The notes: a model not told the origin generated them from the letters alone. DNA of 64,000 bases from Mycobacterium sp. 1164966.3 (GCF_001665395.1 NZ_LZSG01000019.1:57319-121318), one strand, 5' to 3'; positions 10,583 through 20,804 are shown, counted from the first letter of the stretch. Made by a program: numbers and translations.

Positions 10583-11749
10583 CTATCCGGCGGATGGTGA
10601 TCGGGTGAGCACGTTGTAGCGGAAGCCGTATTTGGTGACGTAGCCGGCGCTGCGCCGGCCGGTTCCGGCGCCGGATAGCGGTATTCCGCGCAGCAGGCCC
10701 GATGTTCCGGCATTGGAGGCGGTGGCGGCGTTGATGCTGCTGATGGGTGCGGGTTCGGCGACCGGGCTGATTTCTGCGATGGGTGTGGCGGCGGTCCAGG
10801 TTTGGGGCACCGACAAGGCACCGACACGGGCGGCCTGGCCCCAGTTGGCAGCCACCGGGGCGCCCCAGGCGCCGATGGCACCTGGCGGCGGCAGTGCTCC
10901 ACCGAGCGCGGGGCTAGGAGCAGGAGCGCCGGGCAGCATTCCAGCGCTCCACCCCAGCAGCGAATTAACCGACCCCACGGAGCCGTAGGCAAAATAGGTC
11001 TCCGCGGTCCACATGCCCGACGATGCGCCGAAGACGGTGGCGATCAGCCCGTTGGGGCCGACGACCCAGTCCGGCAGCTTCGAGGCTGTGGCGGCGCCGG
11101 TCGCCGCCCCGGTGGTGCCGGTCGCCGCTGTGGTCGCCGCTGAGACCGTCGAGGCGGTGTTCCCTGCCGGGGTGGCTGCCGCCTGATTGACCGCCGCGGC
11201 CTGGGCGGCCACGCCTTCGGCACTGACGGTGTTCGGTGGCGGCACGAACGGACTCAATACCGAGGCGGTCGCCGAGGCGGCCGCGTAGCCATACATCGCG
11301 GCGGCGTCTTGGGCCCACATCTCGGCGTAGTGGGCCTCGGTGGCCGCGATCGCCGCGGTGTTCTGCCCGAAGAAATTGGTCGCGATCAACGCCATCAGCA
11401 GCGCGCGGTTGGCCGCGATCACCGGAGGGGGCACCGTCATCGCAAACGCCGCCTCATAGGCCGCCGCGGCCGCGCGCGCCTGCATGGCGGTCTCCTCGGC
11501 TTCGGCGGCGGTGGCGCTCATCCAGGCCACATATGGTGCTGCCACGGCCAGCATCGCGGTCGAGGCCGGCCCCACCCACGGCGCGCTGGTCAGCTCGGTG
11601 ACTATTGAGCCGTAGCCGCGGGCGGCGGTGTCCCATTCGGCGGCCAGACCGTCCCAGCCCGCCGCGGCCGCCAACATCGGCCCCGCCCCCGGACCGGCAT
11701 ACATCCGCCCCGAATTGACCTCCGGCGGTAACACCCCGAAGTCGAACAA
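10583..11749 (-). CDS. PPE-SVP family protein, copy 2 of a near-identical pair
   Basis: A 388-residue protein starting at a TTG preceded by AAGGAGGGG, the same codon position as the start of copy 1 (which uses GTG). It opens [16 protein letters not shown]; apart from residue 6 it equals copy 1, with GALSVPQTW at 310-318. The stop codons differ (TAG here, TAA in copy 1) and the flanking sequences do not match. It is the first PPE after eccC5, the position of PPE25 in M. tuberculosis, but the cyp143/ferredoxin genes found there are absent. Confidence 0.93.
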   Translation of the reverse strand: MFDFGVLPPEVNSGRMYAGPGAGPMLAAAAGWDGLAAEWDTAARGYGSIVTELTSAPWVGPASTAMLAVAAPYVAWMSATAAEAEETAMQARAAAAAYEAAFAMTVPPPVIAANRALLMALIATNFFGQNTAAIAATEAHYAEMWAQDAAAMYGYAAASATASVLSPFVPPPNTVSAEGVAAQAAAVNQAAATPAGNTASTVSAATTAATGTTGAATGAATASKLPDWVVGPNGLIATVFGASSGMWTAETYFAYGSVGSVNSLLGWSAGMLPGAPAPSPALGGALPPPGAIGAWGAPVAANWGQAARVGALSVPQTWTAATPIAEISPVAEPAPISSINAATASNAGTSGLLRGIPLSGAGTGRRSAGYVTKYGFRYNVLTRSPSAG

Positions 11750-12267
11750 CGCCCCTCCTTAACTGGCCAACATCACAGTGGCCGCCTCTGCCGCCGCATC
11801 CGGTGCTTGCGGCATGGCGAAGCGGTCACAAATGGTTTTCGGTAACGCGACGGCGCCATCAGCATTTCTGCGTCGCACGAACGAAATGCGCATTCTGCCT
11901 CGATAATCCGCGTCCACAACATCGTTCGATAGCGAGATTAGAGGGCTGTTGCGCGCAACGCCGCGCGCAACGCCAACTATTCATTCATGGCTAATTTCGG
12001 GCTAACCGGTGTTCATCCCGAGGTCACCGCGGCTTTACGCAGCTCGGCTGCTCAAGTCATTTTCCAGCCGCATGACCATTTGGCGACAGCAGGTCGACCG
12101 GTGCATTTGTCGGCTGCCGGAAAGGAGACATTAACCCGCAGTTTGCTTAAAATATGGACGCAATTAAGAAATGTGTAATCAACGGCAGATGTCCACGCTT
12201 TCGCGGCGCCGAAAATCGACGCGCTGAGATCGGCGCTGGCGCGGGTGAAGCCGAGTCCGGTGCGGGA
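11750..12267. other. 518-bp eccC5-PPE gap, site of the missing cyp143 block
   Basis: In M. tuberculosis this junction holds cyp143 and a ferredoxin gene; here I find no P450, ferredoxin or other credible gene. The region holds TTTCGGTAACGC (11837-11848) and the leader motif at 11948-11986. It is probably the promoter region of the PE/PPE/esx half of the operon. Confidence 0.6.
11948..11986. promoter_or_regulatory. Conserved leader motif upstream of PPE copy 2, copy B
   Basis: TTGCGCGCAA (11949-11958) is a perfect palindrome. It is followed by a partial repeat of itself and by AACGCCAACTATTCATTC ending at 11986. The last 24 bases match 8717-8740 with one mismatch. Presence before both a PE and a PPE gene suggests a shared control element. 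Confidence 0.5.
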
Positions 12268-15200
12268 CTAGCGCCGCACCTCAGTGGCGGCGACCTGCAC
12301 GAATACCCCGGTGTCCTCGGCCATTAGCAGGCCCCGGCCGCGGGGCAGCGGGCCGCCCTTCATCTTGCCGCGGATGAAGCCTTCGTCGGGGTCGGCGTCC
12401 ATCACCAGCAACGGCGCATTCGCCTGGTGCAGCGCCCGCAGCATCGGGTCGCTGCCCGCCGAAGACCAGCCGCCGAAGGTGCGGGTGACAATTACGTGCA
12501 ACCCGACATCGGCTGCCCTGGTCACCCAGGGAGCGGCCTTGTGCAGCGGCGAATCGAACCCTGGCGGCAGCTGCTGGATGTCGTCGACGATCAGGAAGAT
12601 CTCCGGACCGCTCCACCAAGACCGCGACAACAACTCCGCCGCTGACAAGCCCGGTGGTGGCTCACGTCCGGCCAGCACCGCGGCCAGTTCGCCCATCATC
12701 GCCTGGACGCCGTCCAGGTTGTAGGCGAACTTCTCCACATATTCGGAGCCCAGCGCGGTCAGCAGCTGGCGGCGTGGGTCGACCAGCCAGACCTGAGCCG
12801 ACGGCCTGCCCGCCGGCGGCGGCGGCGCGCTGGTGGCTCCCGGCGCGTACAGCCGGCCGATTTCGGACATGATGGTGGCCAGCGTCGTGGTCCGGCCACA
12901 TTCGCGTCGCCCGGTCACCATCAAGTGCCCGTTCTCGGCGAAGTTCAGATAGACCGGCTGCAGGTCCAGCTCCGATATCGCCCAAGCGATTCCGCCGGCG
13001 CCGACGCCCTGGCGGGTGTCGCGGGCGGCGAGCTCGCGGACTTGCTCGACGCCGAACCGGGCCGGTAGCCGTCGAACCGGAGCCGCATGGCCGGTCGCGA
13101 GCCGGCTGACCGCCGCCACCACACTGTCGGATTCGAAGACGTTGTCGGCCGTGGCGCCCAACGCCGGCCGGGCGATCAGCGTGTGCAGCCCCGCTTGCGG
13201 GTCGCTGTCGAGGCGCACGTAGTTGACCGCCACCATGCCGCGTCCCGGCTTGACCGGAACCTCTTTGGCGAACCGCGATCGCACCAACTTGGCGTCCTCC
13301 ACCGCGGCCAGTCGCAGCTCGATCCGGGAGCCGAAACCGCTGCGCACCGGGGGCCGCAACTCGGATTCACGATCGGCGCTGACCACTACGTGCACACCGA
13401 ACGACGGGCCCTGATTGATGATCAGGTTCACCTGCTCGATGAGCACTTCGTTCTCTTCGGCCAACGCCCGGTAGTTGTCGATCACCAGGTACACGTCGCC
13501 GAACCCGTCGTTGGGGACCGGGCCGGGCTCACCGCCGAACTTGCGGCGCCGGAACATCTCCATCGACGCGATTCCGTATTCGAGGAAGCTGCGTTTGCGC
13601 TCGCGGACCAGCGCCAACAGTTCGGCCACCGTCCGGCGCACGCCGTACGGGTCGGTCGGGCCGGCCACCTCGCCGACGTGCGGCAACTGGGACACCGTGG
13701 TCAGCGCCGTGCTGCTGTAGGCCAGGCAGTAGAACTGAACCTGTTCCGGGGTGTGGGTCAGGGCGGCCGAGCAGATCAGCGTCTGCAGGGCGGTCGTCTT
13801 GCCCGAACCGCCGGCGCCCAGGATCAGCACATTGGCACCCGGCCCGGAGGTGTCGACGGTCCACGGCGGCTGGTCGTGCTTGAACGGCCGGTCGATGATG
13901 CCGATCGGGAAAATCAGGTTTCGCGCCGAGCCGTAGTCCTTCTGCCAGGGGTGGCCCAGGAACCGGTTGACCAAATCGTCGATGGCGACGGGCGTTGTCA
14001 GCGGCGGTTGCCACAGCCGGTACGGCTCGAACTGGATCTTGCGCAGCTGATCAATGATCACCGTGCCGACTTTCGGCGTCCGGATTCCTTCCTCGTCCTC
14101 GTCCTCATCGACGTCGCCGGCTTCGAGCACCTCGCCATTGCCGTGCACCGGAGCCTCTAATTCCGGGCCTCCCACGCTCACCTCGAGCGGCGTGAACGAG
14201 TTGGTAAACAGTTGCGGGCGAACGTAATCGATGCTGTGCACCAGTGCCGGTGCTTCCTCGCCGTCAATGGTGACCCCGCGTGAGTAGTAGTCCCGCCAGA
14301 GGAACTCGGCCTGGAACCGGATGATGTCCTCGAGACTCTTGCGGAAGTATCCCAATCCGGCCTGTGCCGGCAGGTTCACCGCGTTGGGTACGCCGGCGGC
14401 CTGCGCTGCCCCGGCGGTGCGCGCTTTCAGAACCAAGCGGTACCCCATGTTCTCCATGAGCTTTTCCGCGCGGCTCTCAATGGTCTGCGACGCCATCATC
14501 AGGTGGATCCAGTAGGCGCGGCCCTGCCGGCCGATCGAGTCGAGGACGTCGACCGCGGTGGGCATGATGCGGAACCATTCGTAGAACTCGTCGATAACCA
14601 CCACGAGCATCGGCAGTGGTGGCATGTCCTGACCGCGGGCGCGCATGCGGGCACGTACCGCGTTGTATTCCTTGGCGTCATCGACGCCGGCGTTGTCGCA
14701 TACGGCCTTTCGGCGGGCGATCTCACCCCACAGCGCATCCAGGAAGCGCTCCATCAGCGCCTGGTCCTCTTCGAGGTCGGTGATGATCCGCGACACGTGC
14801 GGCACACCGGCGAACGGCTTCACCGCCGACCCACCCTTGAGGTCGGCCAGGACGAACTGCAGTTCCTCCGGCGGGTGGCCGAGCATCAGCGACTCGATCA
14901 CGGTCCGCACCAGCGTCGACTTACCCGAACCCGTCGTACCCGACATGACGCCGTGCGGGCCGTCGCCACCTTCGTCGAGGGATTTCATGTCCAAGAACAG
15001 CAATTCGCCGTTGTCGGACCGAACGCCGAACGGGGCGCGCAGCCGGGACCGGCCCATGGTGTCGGCGCGGCTGCCCCACAAGGAGTTGAAGTCGATATCC
15101 GCGGGATCGTCAATTCCGTAGTAGGACATGATGTCCCGGGCGCCGATCTGGGCAACCCGCTGGCCGATCTCTTCGTAGGCCTCGGCCAGGCGCCAGCGGG

Positions 15201-16434
15201 CCTGCTTCTGCGCGAACTCTTCCGCCTCCGCGCCGCTGAGGTGATCGGTGAGGGCGAAGAACCAGGGCTTGTCGTCGATGACCATCCAGGTGTCGCGGTC
15301 ACGGGGCAGCGCCTCGATAACGCCCTTTTCGTCGAACCGCAACGTCCGCTCCGGAACAGCAGTCCACATCGAGGAGCCGGTCAGGTCGAAGAAGGTCACC
15401 CCGTCGACGCCCTCGGCGCTGATCACGTACTCCCACTGGGGATCGGTGACATCGGCGATGATGACGTGGTGGGGCGTCGGGGTCTGCGCCGACGAACTGG
15501 CATGCCGCGGCGTGAAAGACCCACGGCCGGCGAACAATTCGGCCTGCTCGGCGGCGAATTCGCGCACCGAGCTGTAGACCATCCGCGCATTGCCCGCCGC
15601 GTCCTGACGCTTGGGGTCACCGAAGTGCGGAAGCCATTTGACCCAGTCCCATTCGTCGAGATCGGAACTGACGACGATCATCTGCACGTGGTCGGGCCCG
15701 TGCGAGAACGACAATTGGCAAACGATCGAGCGCATCAACCCCAAGACCTGCTCGCGCTCCCCGATCAGCGAATACCAGGGCTCGACCAGCAGGGAAACCA
15801 TCTTCGGCAGGTTGTACACGACGCTTTGATAGCGGCCGAATTCCTGCAGCGCCTTACCGGTCACCGGCTCCAACTCGATGTCGGTCGGCATGTTCTGCGG
15901 CTCGCCCCAGGTCACCTCGGGGCGCGTCATGCCCACGCCGACGCGGACCACTCCGAAGTTGAGGTCCTTGCCGTCGGGCTTGCGCTCCCACATCCGCGAC
16001 GATCCCACGGCTGCGGACAGGGTGTTGGGGGCCGGGTGGAACCACCGGTAGTTGGCGTCCATGCTGTCGGCCGACTCGTGCGCCGTTTCGCGCAGCATGT
16101 CCAGCATCAGCATGAACTGGGCGCGCATCGAGTCCAGCTTCGGGCGGCTCATCTGCTGCTGGCCACCGAACCGGCCGCCGAACATCATCATGGCGACGCC
16201 GCCGATCATGAAGATCGGGAAGATCGAGCCTGCGCCCCCGAACACGTGCGAGCCGCTGGCGAAGGTCATGCCGACCATGCCGACCAGCAGGCCGACCACC
16301 AAGACGCCGACCACGATAAGCCACCAGGGTTTGCCTTCCGGCGGCGGAATGCTCAGCGGCGTTGGCAGGACGATGTTTTCCGGCTTGATTACCGGAGGCT
16401 TCTCCGGTGTCGGCCGGGCAAAACCACGTTTCAC
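12268..16434 (-). CDS. eccC5: EccC5, FtsK/SpoIIIE-type ATPase of ESX-5
   Basis: Motor and substrate-recognition subunit of ESX-5. The 1388 residues start with two membrane helices (about 37-58 and 68-86), then a DUF-type linker domain and three ATPase modules. P-loops are G499-T507 (GTTGSGKST, with Walker B VVVIDEF), G873-T881 (GAGGSGKTT, Walker B VYLVIDNY) and G1175-T1183 (GRRECGRTT, Walker B IFLIVDDIQ). The third loop has Arg in place of the invariant Lys, as in other EccC proteins, so the third site is probably a weak or inactive ATPase; it is this module that in EccC binds Esx export signals. An acidic stretch EDEDEE lies near residue 768. The start overlaps the eccB5 stop by four bases (ATGA). 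Confidence 0.97.
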   Translation of the reverse strand: MKRGFARPTPEKPPVIKPENIVLPTPLSIPPPEGKPWWLIVVGVLVVGLLVGMVGMTFASGSHVFGGAGSIFPIFMIGGVAMMMFGGRFGGQQQMSRPKLDSMRAQFMLMLDMLRETAHESADSMDANYRWFHPAPNTLSAAVGSSRMWERKPDGKDLNFGVVRVGVGMTRPEVTWGEPQNMPTDIELEPVTGKALQEFGRYQSVVYNLPKMVSLLVEPWYSLIGEREQVLGLMRSIVCQLSFSHGPDHVQMIVVSSDLDEWDWVKWLPHFGDPKRQDAAGNARMVYSSVREFAAEQAELFAGRGSFTPRHASSSAQTPTPHHVIIADVTDPQWEYVISAEGVDGVTFFDLTGSSMWTAVPERTLRFDEKGVIEALPRDRDTWMVIDDKPWFFALTDHLSGAEAEEFAQKQARWRLAEAYEEIGQRVAQIGARDIMSYYGIDDPADIDFNSLWGSRADTMGRSRLRAPFGVRSDNGELLFLDMKSLDEGGDGPHGVMSGTTGSGKSTLVRTVIESLMLGHPPEELQFVLADLKGGSAVKPFAGVPHVSRIITDLEEDQALMERFLDALWGEIARRKAVCDNAGVDDAKEYNAVRARMRARGQDMPPLPMLVVVIDEFYEWFRIMPTAVDVLDSIGRQGRAYWIHLMMASQTIESRAEKLMENMGYRLVLKARTAGAAQAAGVPNAVNLPAQAGLGYFRKSLEDIIRFQAEFLWRDYYSRGVTIDGEEAPALVHSIDYVRPQLFTNSFTPLEVSVGGPELEAPVHGNGEVLEAGDVDEDEDEEGIRTPKVGTVIIDQLRKIQFEPYRLWQPPLTTPVAIDDLVNRFLGHPWQKDYGSARNLIFPIGIIDRPFKHDQPPWTVDTSGPGANVLILGAGGSGKTTALQTLICSAALTHTPEQVQFYCLAYSSTALTTVSQLPHVGEVAGPTDPYGVRRTVAELLALVRERKRSFLEYGIASMEMFRRRKFGGEPGPVPNDGFGDVYLVIDNYRALAEENEVLIEQVNLIINQGPSFGVHVVVSADRESELRPPVRSGFGSRIELRLAAVEDAKLVRSRFAKEVPVKPGRGMVAVNYVRLDSDPQAGLHTLIARPALGATADNVFESDSVVAAVSRLATGHAAPVRRLPARFGVEQVRELAARDTRQGVGAGGIAWAISELDLQPVYLNFAENGHLMVTGRRECGRTTTLATIMSEIGRLYAPGATSAPPPPAGRPSAQVWLVDPRRQLLTALGSEYVEKFAYNLDGVQAMMGELAAVLAGREPPPGLSAAELLSRSWWSGPEIFLIVDDIQQLPPGFDSPLHKAAPWVTRAADVGLHVIVTRTFGGWSSAGSDPMLRALHQANAPLLVMDADPDEGFIRGKMKGGPLPRGRGLLMAEDTGVFVQVAATEVRR

Positions 16435-17945
16435 TTGGGTACCGCCAGTTCTTGAGGTGTCATGTCTTTCGGTAGCGTGTCGTGCATCACCAGCGCGTCA
16501 GCTCGTGACAGCGTCGGTCCTTGCGGTAGCAGCTGCAGAGCCACCCACGGCGCCAGGCTCGGCTGCGATTTCAAACCCAGTGCCTCGCGGGCTTCTTTAC
16601 TGGCGTCGACCCCGAACCGCGCGCCCGCCTCGGTGATCCACCACAGCGACTCCGTCGTCTGCGCCCCCGGGTGGTTGCCCGTGACGGCGACGAAGTTCGC
16701 ATAGTCGGAGCCGAAGTAGACCTGGTCCGCTGCGGTCGCCTCGGCCCGCACCAGCTTCACCACTTTGCCCAATTTGGACGTCGGGATCGGCAGGGTAGGT
16801 CCGGACACGACCTGGACGCGGGCCCGGCTCTCCCCTGCGCTGCGCTCCCACCACCAGCAGGTCGACGGATTTTCCCGGATGTCCACCACTTCCAGCGGAT
16901 TCTCCGGATACGACGAGAGGTCCAGCTTGTTGACCACCGGCATTTTTGCCAAGGCAGCCGGTTGCACGGTCACCGGCTTGCCGTTCCCAGGTCCGCCGGC
17001 GTTCTGCAGAATCTGGGCGACCAGCGTCGGAAGCGTCTGCACGCCATCGGTCAGAACCAGCGAATACTGTTGCGGCCCACTGATTTGCGGTGTGACGAGT
17101 ATCGTCCCCACCGGTCCGGGAGCGCCCGGGAAAGCCGCGGGAGCATTCAGGTTCGGCACGTCTGGCACAACCAATTCGGGTCCGACGGGCAGGGCGTCGA
17201 ACAACGCTCGGCTCATCGGCTTGGCCTGGCTGACTTGCTCCGGTGTCAACCCGAGCGGCAGCAAGACCGCCCGGTTCGTCGGGTCCACCCGCGAACGGCG
17301 CCCCTGCCGAACCACCCAGGCGTCCCCGCCATAGCTGAGCACCACCGCGTCCGACCCGGTCAGCACCCGTCGGTGGTTGCTGAGTTCGGGGGAGCCGTCG
17401 ATCACCGTCACCGTCACTCCCTGGGAGGATCCGGCGCCTGTCGAGGTGGCCACGCTGTCGCAGACCAACCACGACGACGACGTCGGGGTCTTCGGCGCGA
17501 ACGACGACGGCGCGCCCGGAATGCCCACCAACGGACCGTGCGGCAGGCCGGCGATCTGGCTGCCGCGAACCAGGTGCGGGTTGTCCGGACGCCCGGTGAT
17601 CAGCCGCGCCGAGGCCAGGTTCAACGCCGGGTACAGCCGGTCGCCGACGCGGACGTAAAGCGCGCCGGAGTCGCGGTCGGCGATGATCGGCGACTCGTTC
17701 AGCTGGCCGGACGGGCTGATGAACGACCAGAGCAGCGCCCCCAGGCAGATGACAACTGCCGCCGAAATCGACGCCACCACCGCCAGTATCTGGCGACGGC
17801 CGGGTTCGACCTCCATCCGCACTCGCCAGCGGGTCAAGGCCATGGCCGTGCGGCGGGCAAGGAACTGGTAGCCGCTTACCTGGGTTTTAGTCGACAGCCC
17901 GAGGCCGTACCCGGTTCCCCGTCGCCCGCGACTCTCATCCGCCAC
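16431..17945 (-). CDS. eccB5: EccB5, ESX-5 membrane component
   Basis: First gene of the ESX-5 operon. EccB has one membrane helix and a large periplasmic domain that forms the central periplasmic part of the complex. The 504 residues have a short cytosolic end (MADESRGRRGTGYGLGLSTK), a helix at about 53-76, and a repeat-containing periplasmic domain with a Cys pair (VCDSVATS near 161; STCWWWE near 363) that can form the conserved disulfide. The length is close to M. tuberculosis EccB5 (506 as recalled). It is divergent from malQ across about 440 bases. Confidence 0.97.
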   Translation of the reverse strand: MADESRGRRGTGYGLGLSTKTQVSGYQFLARRTAMALTRWRVRMEVEPGRRQILAVVASISAAVVICLGALLWSFISPSGQLNESPIIADRDSGALYVRVGDRLYPALNLASARLITGRPDNPHLVRGSQIAGLPHGPLVGIPGAPSSFAPKTPTSSSWLVCDSVATSTGAGSSQGVTVTVIDGSPELSNHRRVLTGSDAVVLSYGGDAWVVRQGRRSRVDPTNRAVLLPLGLTPEQVSQAKPMSRALFDALPVGPELVVPDVPNLNAPAAFPGAPGPVGTILVTPQISGPQQYSLVLTDGVQTLPTLVAQILQNAGGPGNGKPVTVQPAALAKMPVVNKLDLSSYPENPLEVVDIRENPSTCWWWERSAGESRARVQVVSGPTLPIPTSKLGKVVKLVRAEATAADQVYFGSDYANFVAVTGNHPGAQTTESLWWITEAGARFGVDASKEAREALGLKSQPSLAPWVALQLLPQGPTLSRADALVMHDTLPKDMTPQELAVPK

Positions 17946-18387
17946 GTTTATTCACCGTCCGGTTTGCTATAGCGCCTGAAAATTGACTGGGGCTTTGGCC
18001 CGCATTTCGGCCTCGATATTCATTGCGAGCGCAAATCACATCGATAACCGTAAGGCACCTGCACAGACCTCGCCACGCGACAGTGCGCGCACTTTTCCCG
18101 TGCCTCTTGCTGCCTCGACGAATCCGTTCCCTTTCGGTCGAGATCCGCGCGGACCATTGAGCAACCGAGTCAAGCGCAGCGCGCTCGACAGAGCTGCCAG
18201 TTTGTCCGTTCCCCCGCTGCATTCTTGTGCCTTCAAAAGGCATGGTAGCGACCTGCGACCGACTCGGCTCGTCGAAGAGCCAACCCTGACGATCAGCCAG
18301 CGGGAGCGGACAGCAACGCCGCGACCCACCTCGGCGCCTTACCCCCGCTGACGAGGCCGGCGGGGTCCGGGACGCAAGATGGGCGTC
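17946..18387. other. 442-bp divergent eccB5/malQ promoter region
   Basis: No gene is supported. It must contain the main ESX-5 operon promoter (leftward) and that of malQ (rightward). I see no obvious operator palindrome or riboswitch-like structure in it. Confidence 0.6.
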
Positions 18388-20544
18388 ATGAGTGAGCTTG
18401 CGCCCTCGCTGGTGGAACTTGCCAGGCGGTACAGCATCGCGACCGACTATGAGGACTGGGCCGGCCGGCGGGTGCTCGTCTCGGAGACCACCCTGGTAGA
18501 TGTTCTCGCCGCGCTCGGCGTGGCGGCGGGTACCGAGGAGGAGCGCAACGCCGCGCTGGTCGCGCATGTGCGGTCCTATTGGGCGCGTCCGATGCCGGCG
18601 ACCATCGTGGCCCGGTCAGCGGCGCAAACGCGGTTTTGGGTGCATGTCACCCACGGGAGCGCCGCCGACGTGTGGCTGCACCTCGAGGACGGCTCGGAGC
18701 GCGACGACATCCAGCAGGTCGACAACTTCACCCCCCCGTTCGATCTGGACGGACGCCGGGTCGGCGAAGCGAGCTTCGTGTTGCCCAGCGACCTGCCGCT
18801 CGGCTATCACCGGGTGTATTTGCGCTCCGGCGACTCCGAGGCCAGCACCGCCCTCATCGTCACGCCCGACTGGCTCGGTCTGCCCGAGCGGCTCGGCGCG
18901 CGCCGCGCCTGGGGCCTGGCCACCCAGCTATACAGCGTGCGGTCTCGCCAGTCGTGGGGTGTCGGCGACCTCACCGACCTGGCGGATCTCGCCGTGTGGT
19001 CCGCGGCCCGGCACGGCGCGGACTACCTGCTGGTCAATCCGCTGCACGCGGCCGGGCTGACGCCCCCGATGGAGCCCTCGCCGTACCTGCCGACCTCGCG
19101 ACGGTTCGTCAACCCGCTTTACCTTCGCGTTGAGGCAATCCCCGAGTTCGCCGACCTACCCAGGCGCGGACGAGTCCGGCGACTGCGCTCCGAGGTTCAG
19201 CAACACGCCGCTGAACTGGACGCGATCGACCGCGACACCTCGTGGGCCGCCAAGCGCGCCGCGCTCGAGCTCCTCTACCGGGTGCCGCGGTCGGCGGGCC
19301 GCGAACTCGCCTACGCCGCATTCCGCGAACGCGAAGGCCGTGCCCTCGACGATTTCGCGACCTGGTGCGTACTGGCGGAGAAATACGGCGGCGACTGGCA
19401 CCAGTGGCCGGAGAGGGTGCAGCACCCGGCGAGCGACGGCGTCGCGGCTTTCGTCAAAAAGAACGCCGACGCCATCGATTTCCACCGCTGGCTGCAGTGG
19501 CAGCTTGATGAGCAGCTGGCCGCGGCGCAGTCGCAATCGGTCCGGGCCGGCATGGCGTTGGGCATCATGCACGACCTGGCCGTCGGCGTTCATCCCGACG
19601 GTGCTGACGCCTGGGCGCTGCAGGACGTGCTGGCGCTGGGGGTGACCGCGGGGGCGCCACCCGATGAGTTCAATCAGCTCGGACAGGACTGGTCGCAGCC
19701 GCCTTGGCGCCCGGACCGGCTCGATGAACAGGAGTATCGACCCTTTCGCGCGCTGATCCGGGCGGTGTTGCGGCACGCCGGCGGGGTGCGCATCGACCAC
19801 ATCATCGGGTTGTTTCGGCTGTGGTGGATTCCCGAGGGCGCACCCCCCACCCAGGGCACCTACGTGCGCTACGACCACGACGCGATGATCGGCATCGTCG
19901 CCCTGGAGGCATACCGGGCCGGGGCCGTCGTCGTCGGTGAGGATCTCGGCACGGTCGAGCCGTGGGTGCGGGACTACCTATTACTCAGGGGGCTGCTGGG
20001 GACCTCGATCCTGTGGTTCGAGCTGGATCGAGACGGTACGGGCGGCCCATTGCCGGCCGAGCGCTGGCGTGAGTACTGCCTGTCGTCGGTGACCACCCAC
20101 GATCTGCCGCCCACCGCGGGTTACCTGGCCGGCGATCATGTGCGACTGCGGGATTCCCTGGGGTTGTTGACCCGGCCCGTCGAGGAGGAACTGCAGTCAG
20201 ACCGCGCCGAGCTGGCCGCCTGGATGGCCGTGTTGCGCCGAGTCGGGCTGTTGGAGCAGGGCGCTGAGCCCGACGCAGAACCTGATGCCGAGCAAGTCAT
20301 CTCGGCCCTCTACCGCTACCTCGGCCGAACGCCGTCGCGACTGCTCGGGGTTGCCCTGACCGATGCGGTCGGTGACCGGCGGACCCAGAATCAGCCGGGC
20401 ACCACCGACGAATATCCGAACTGGCGAATTCCGCTGACCGGACCGGACGGTCGTGCGGTGATGCTCGAAGAGGTATTCGCCGATCGCCGAGCGGCCGACT
20501 TGGCCCAGGCCGTGCGAGCCCAGACCGTCCCACAGACCGGATGA
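18388..20544 (+). CDS. malQ: MalQ, 4-alpha-glucanotransferase
   Basis: Cytosolic GH77 enzyme that transfers maltosyl or longer glucan chains between alpha-1,4-glucans. A frame three codons longer begins at 18379; MSELAPSLVELARRY (18388) matches the mycobacterial start. An N-terminal beta-rich region (about 60-160) is followed by the TIM-barrel with GH77 signatures: nucleophile Asp in VRIDHIIG, acid/base Glu in VVGEDLGTVEPW and third Asp in VTTHDLPPTAG. The 718-residue length suits mycobacterial MalQ (about 724). It lies next to eccB5, as in M. tuberculosis (Rv1781c-Rv1782), with the block inverted. Confidence 0.96.
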   Translation: MSELAPSLVELARRYSIATDYEDWAGRRVLVSETTLVDVLAALGVAAGTEEERNAALVAHVRSYWARPMPATIVARSAAQTRFWVHVTHGSAADVWLHLEDGSERDDIQQVDNFTPPFDLDGRRVGEASFVLPSDLPLGYHRVYLRSGDSEASTALIVTPDWLGLPERLGARRAWGLATQLYSVRSRQSWGVGDLTDLADLAVWSAARHGADYLLVNPLHAAGLTPPMEPSPYLPTSRRFVNPLYLRVEAIPEFADLPRRGRVRRLRSEVQQHAAELDAIDRDTSWAAKRAALELLYRVPRSAGRELAYAAFREREGRALDDFATWCVLAEKYGGDWHQWPERVQHPASDGVAAFVKKNADAIDFHRWLQWQLDEQLAAAQSQSVRAGMALGIMHDLAVGVHPDGADAWALQDVLALGVTAGAPPDEFNQLGQDWSQPPWRPDRLDEQEYRPFRALIRAVLRHAGGVRIDHIIGLFRLWWIPEGAPPTQGTYVRYDHDAMIGIVALEAYRAGAVVVGEDLGTVEPWVRDYLLLRGLLGTSILWFELDRDGTGGPLPAERWREYCLSSVTTHDLPPTAGYLAGDHVRLRDSLGLLTRPVEEELQSDRAELAAWMAVLRRVGLLEQGAEPDAEPDAEQVISALYRYLGRTPSRLLGVALTDAVGDRRTQNQPGTTDEYPNWRIPLTGPDGRAVMLEEVFADRRAADLAQAVRAQTVPQTG

Positions 20545-20804
20545 TGCACCGCTCGCTCGGTGACCGACCCGCTGTCCTCGCAGGAGACTGTGCCTGAATT
20601 CACAGCCGACCCTTAGGATCCGCGTTTGCGGAAAAAAAGCCGCTGGTTCATATGCGGTTGCGGTTTTAGCGCGCGGACGTGCGGGCGGTTTGCTGCGGCA
20701 CGCCGGCAACCGTCGGGAAAGTTGCCTGCCGACCGGGTCCGCCGCGGCTTCCTGGTCCGGAGGCGCCCGGTTTATCCAAGTGAGGTGGTGGTATTTTTCG
20801 CCAA

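Noticed and set aside
11987..12178. 63-codon plus-strand frame in the eccC5-PPE gap
   Set aside because: Opposite to the operon, no ribosome-binding site, no recognisable pattern; looked at as a cyp143 or ferredoxin remnant but shows neither.
20640..20760. Possible molybdenum-cofactor-type riboswitch before the molybdopterin gene
   Set aside because: A short GGCAAC/GTTGCC hairpin exists, but the known Moco motif structure could not be traced.
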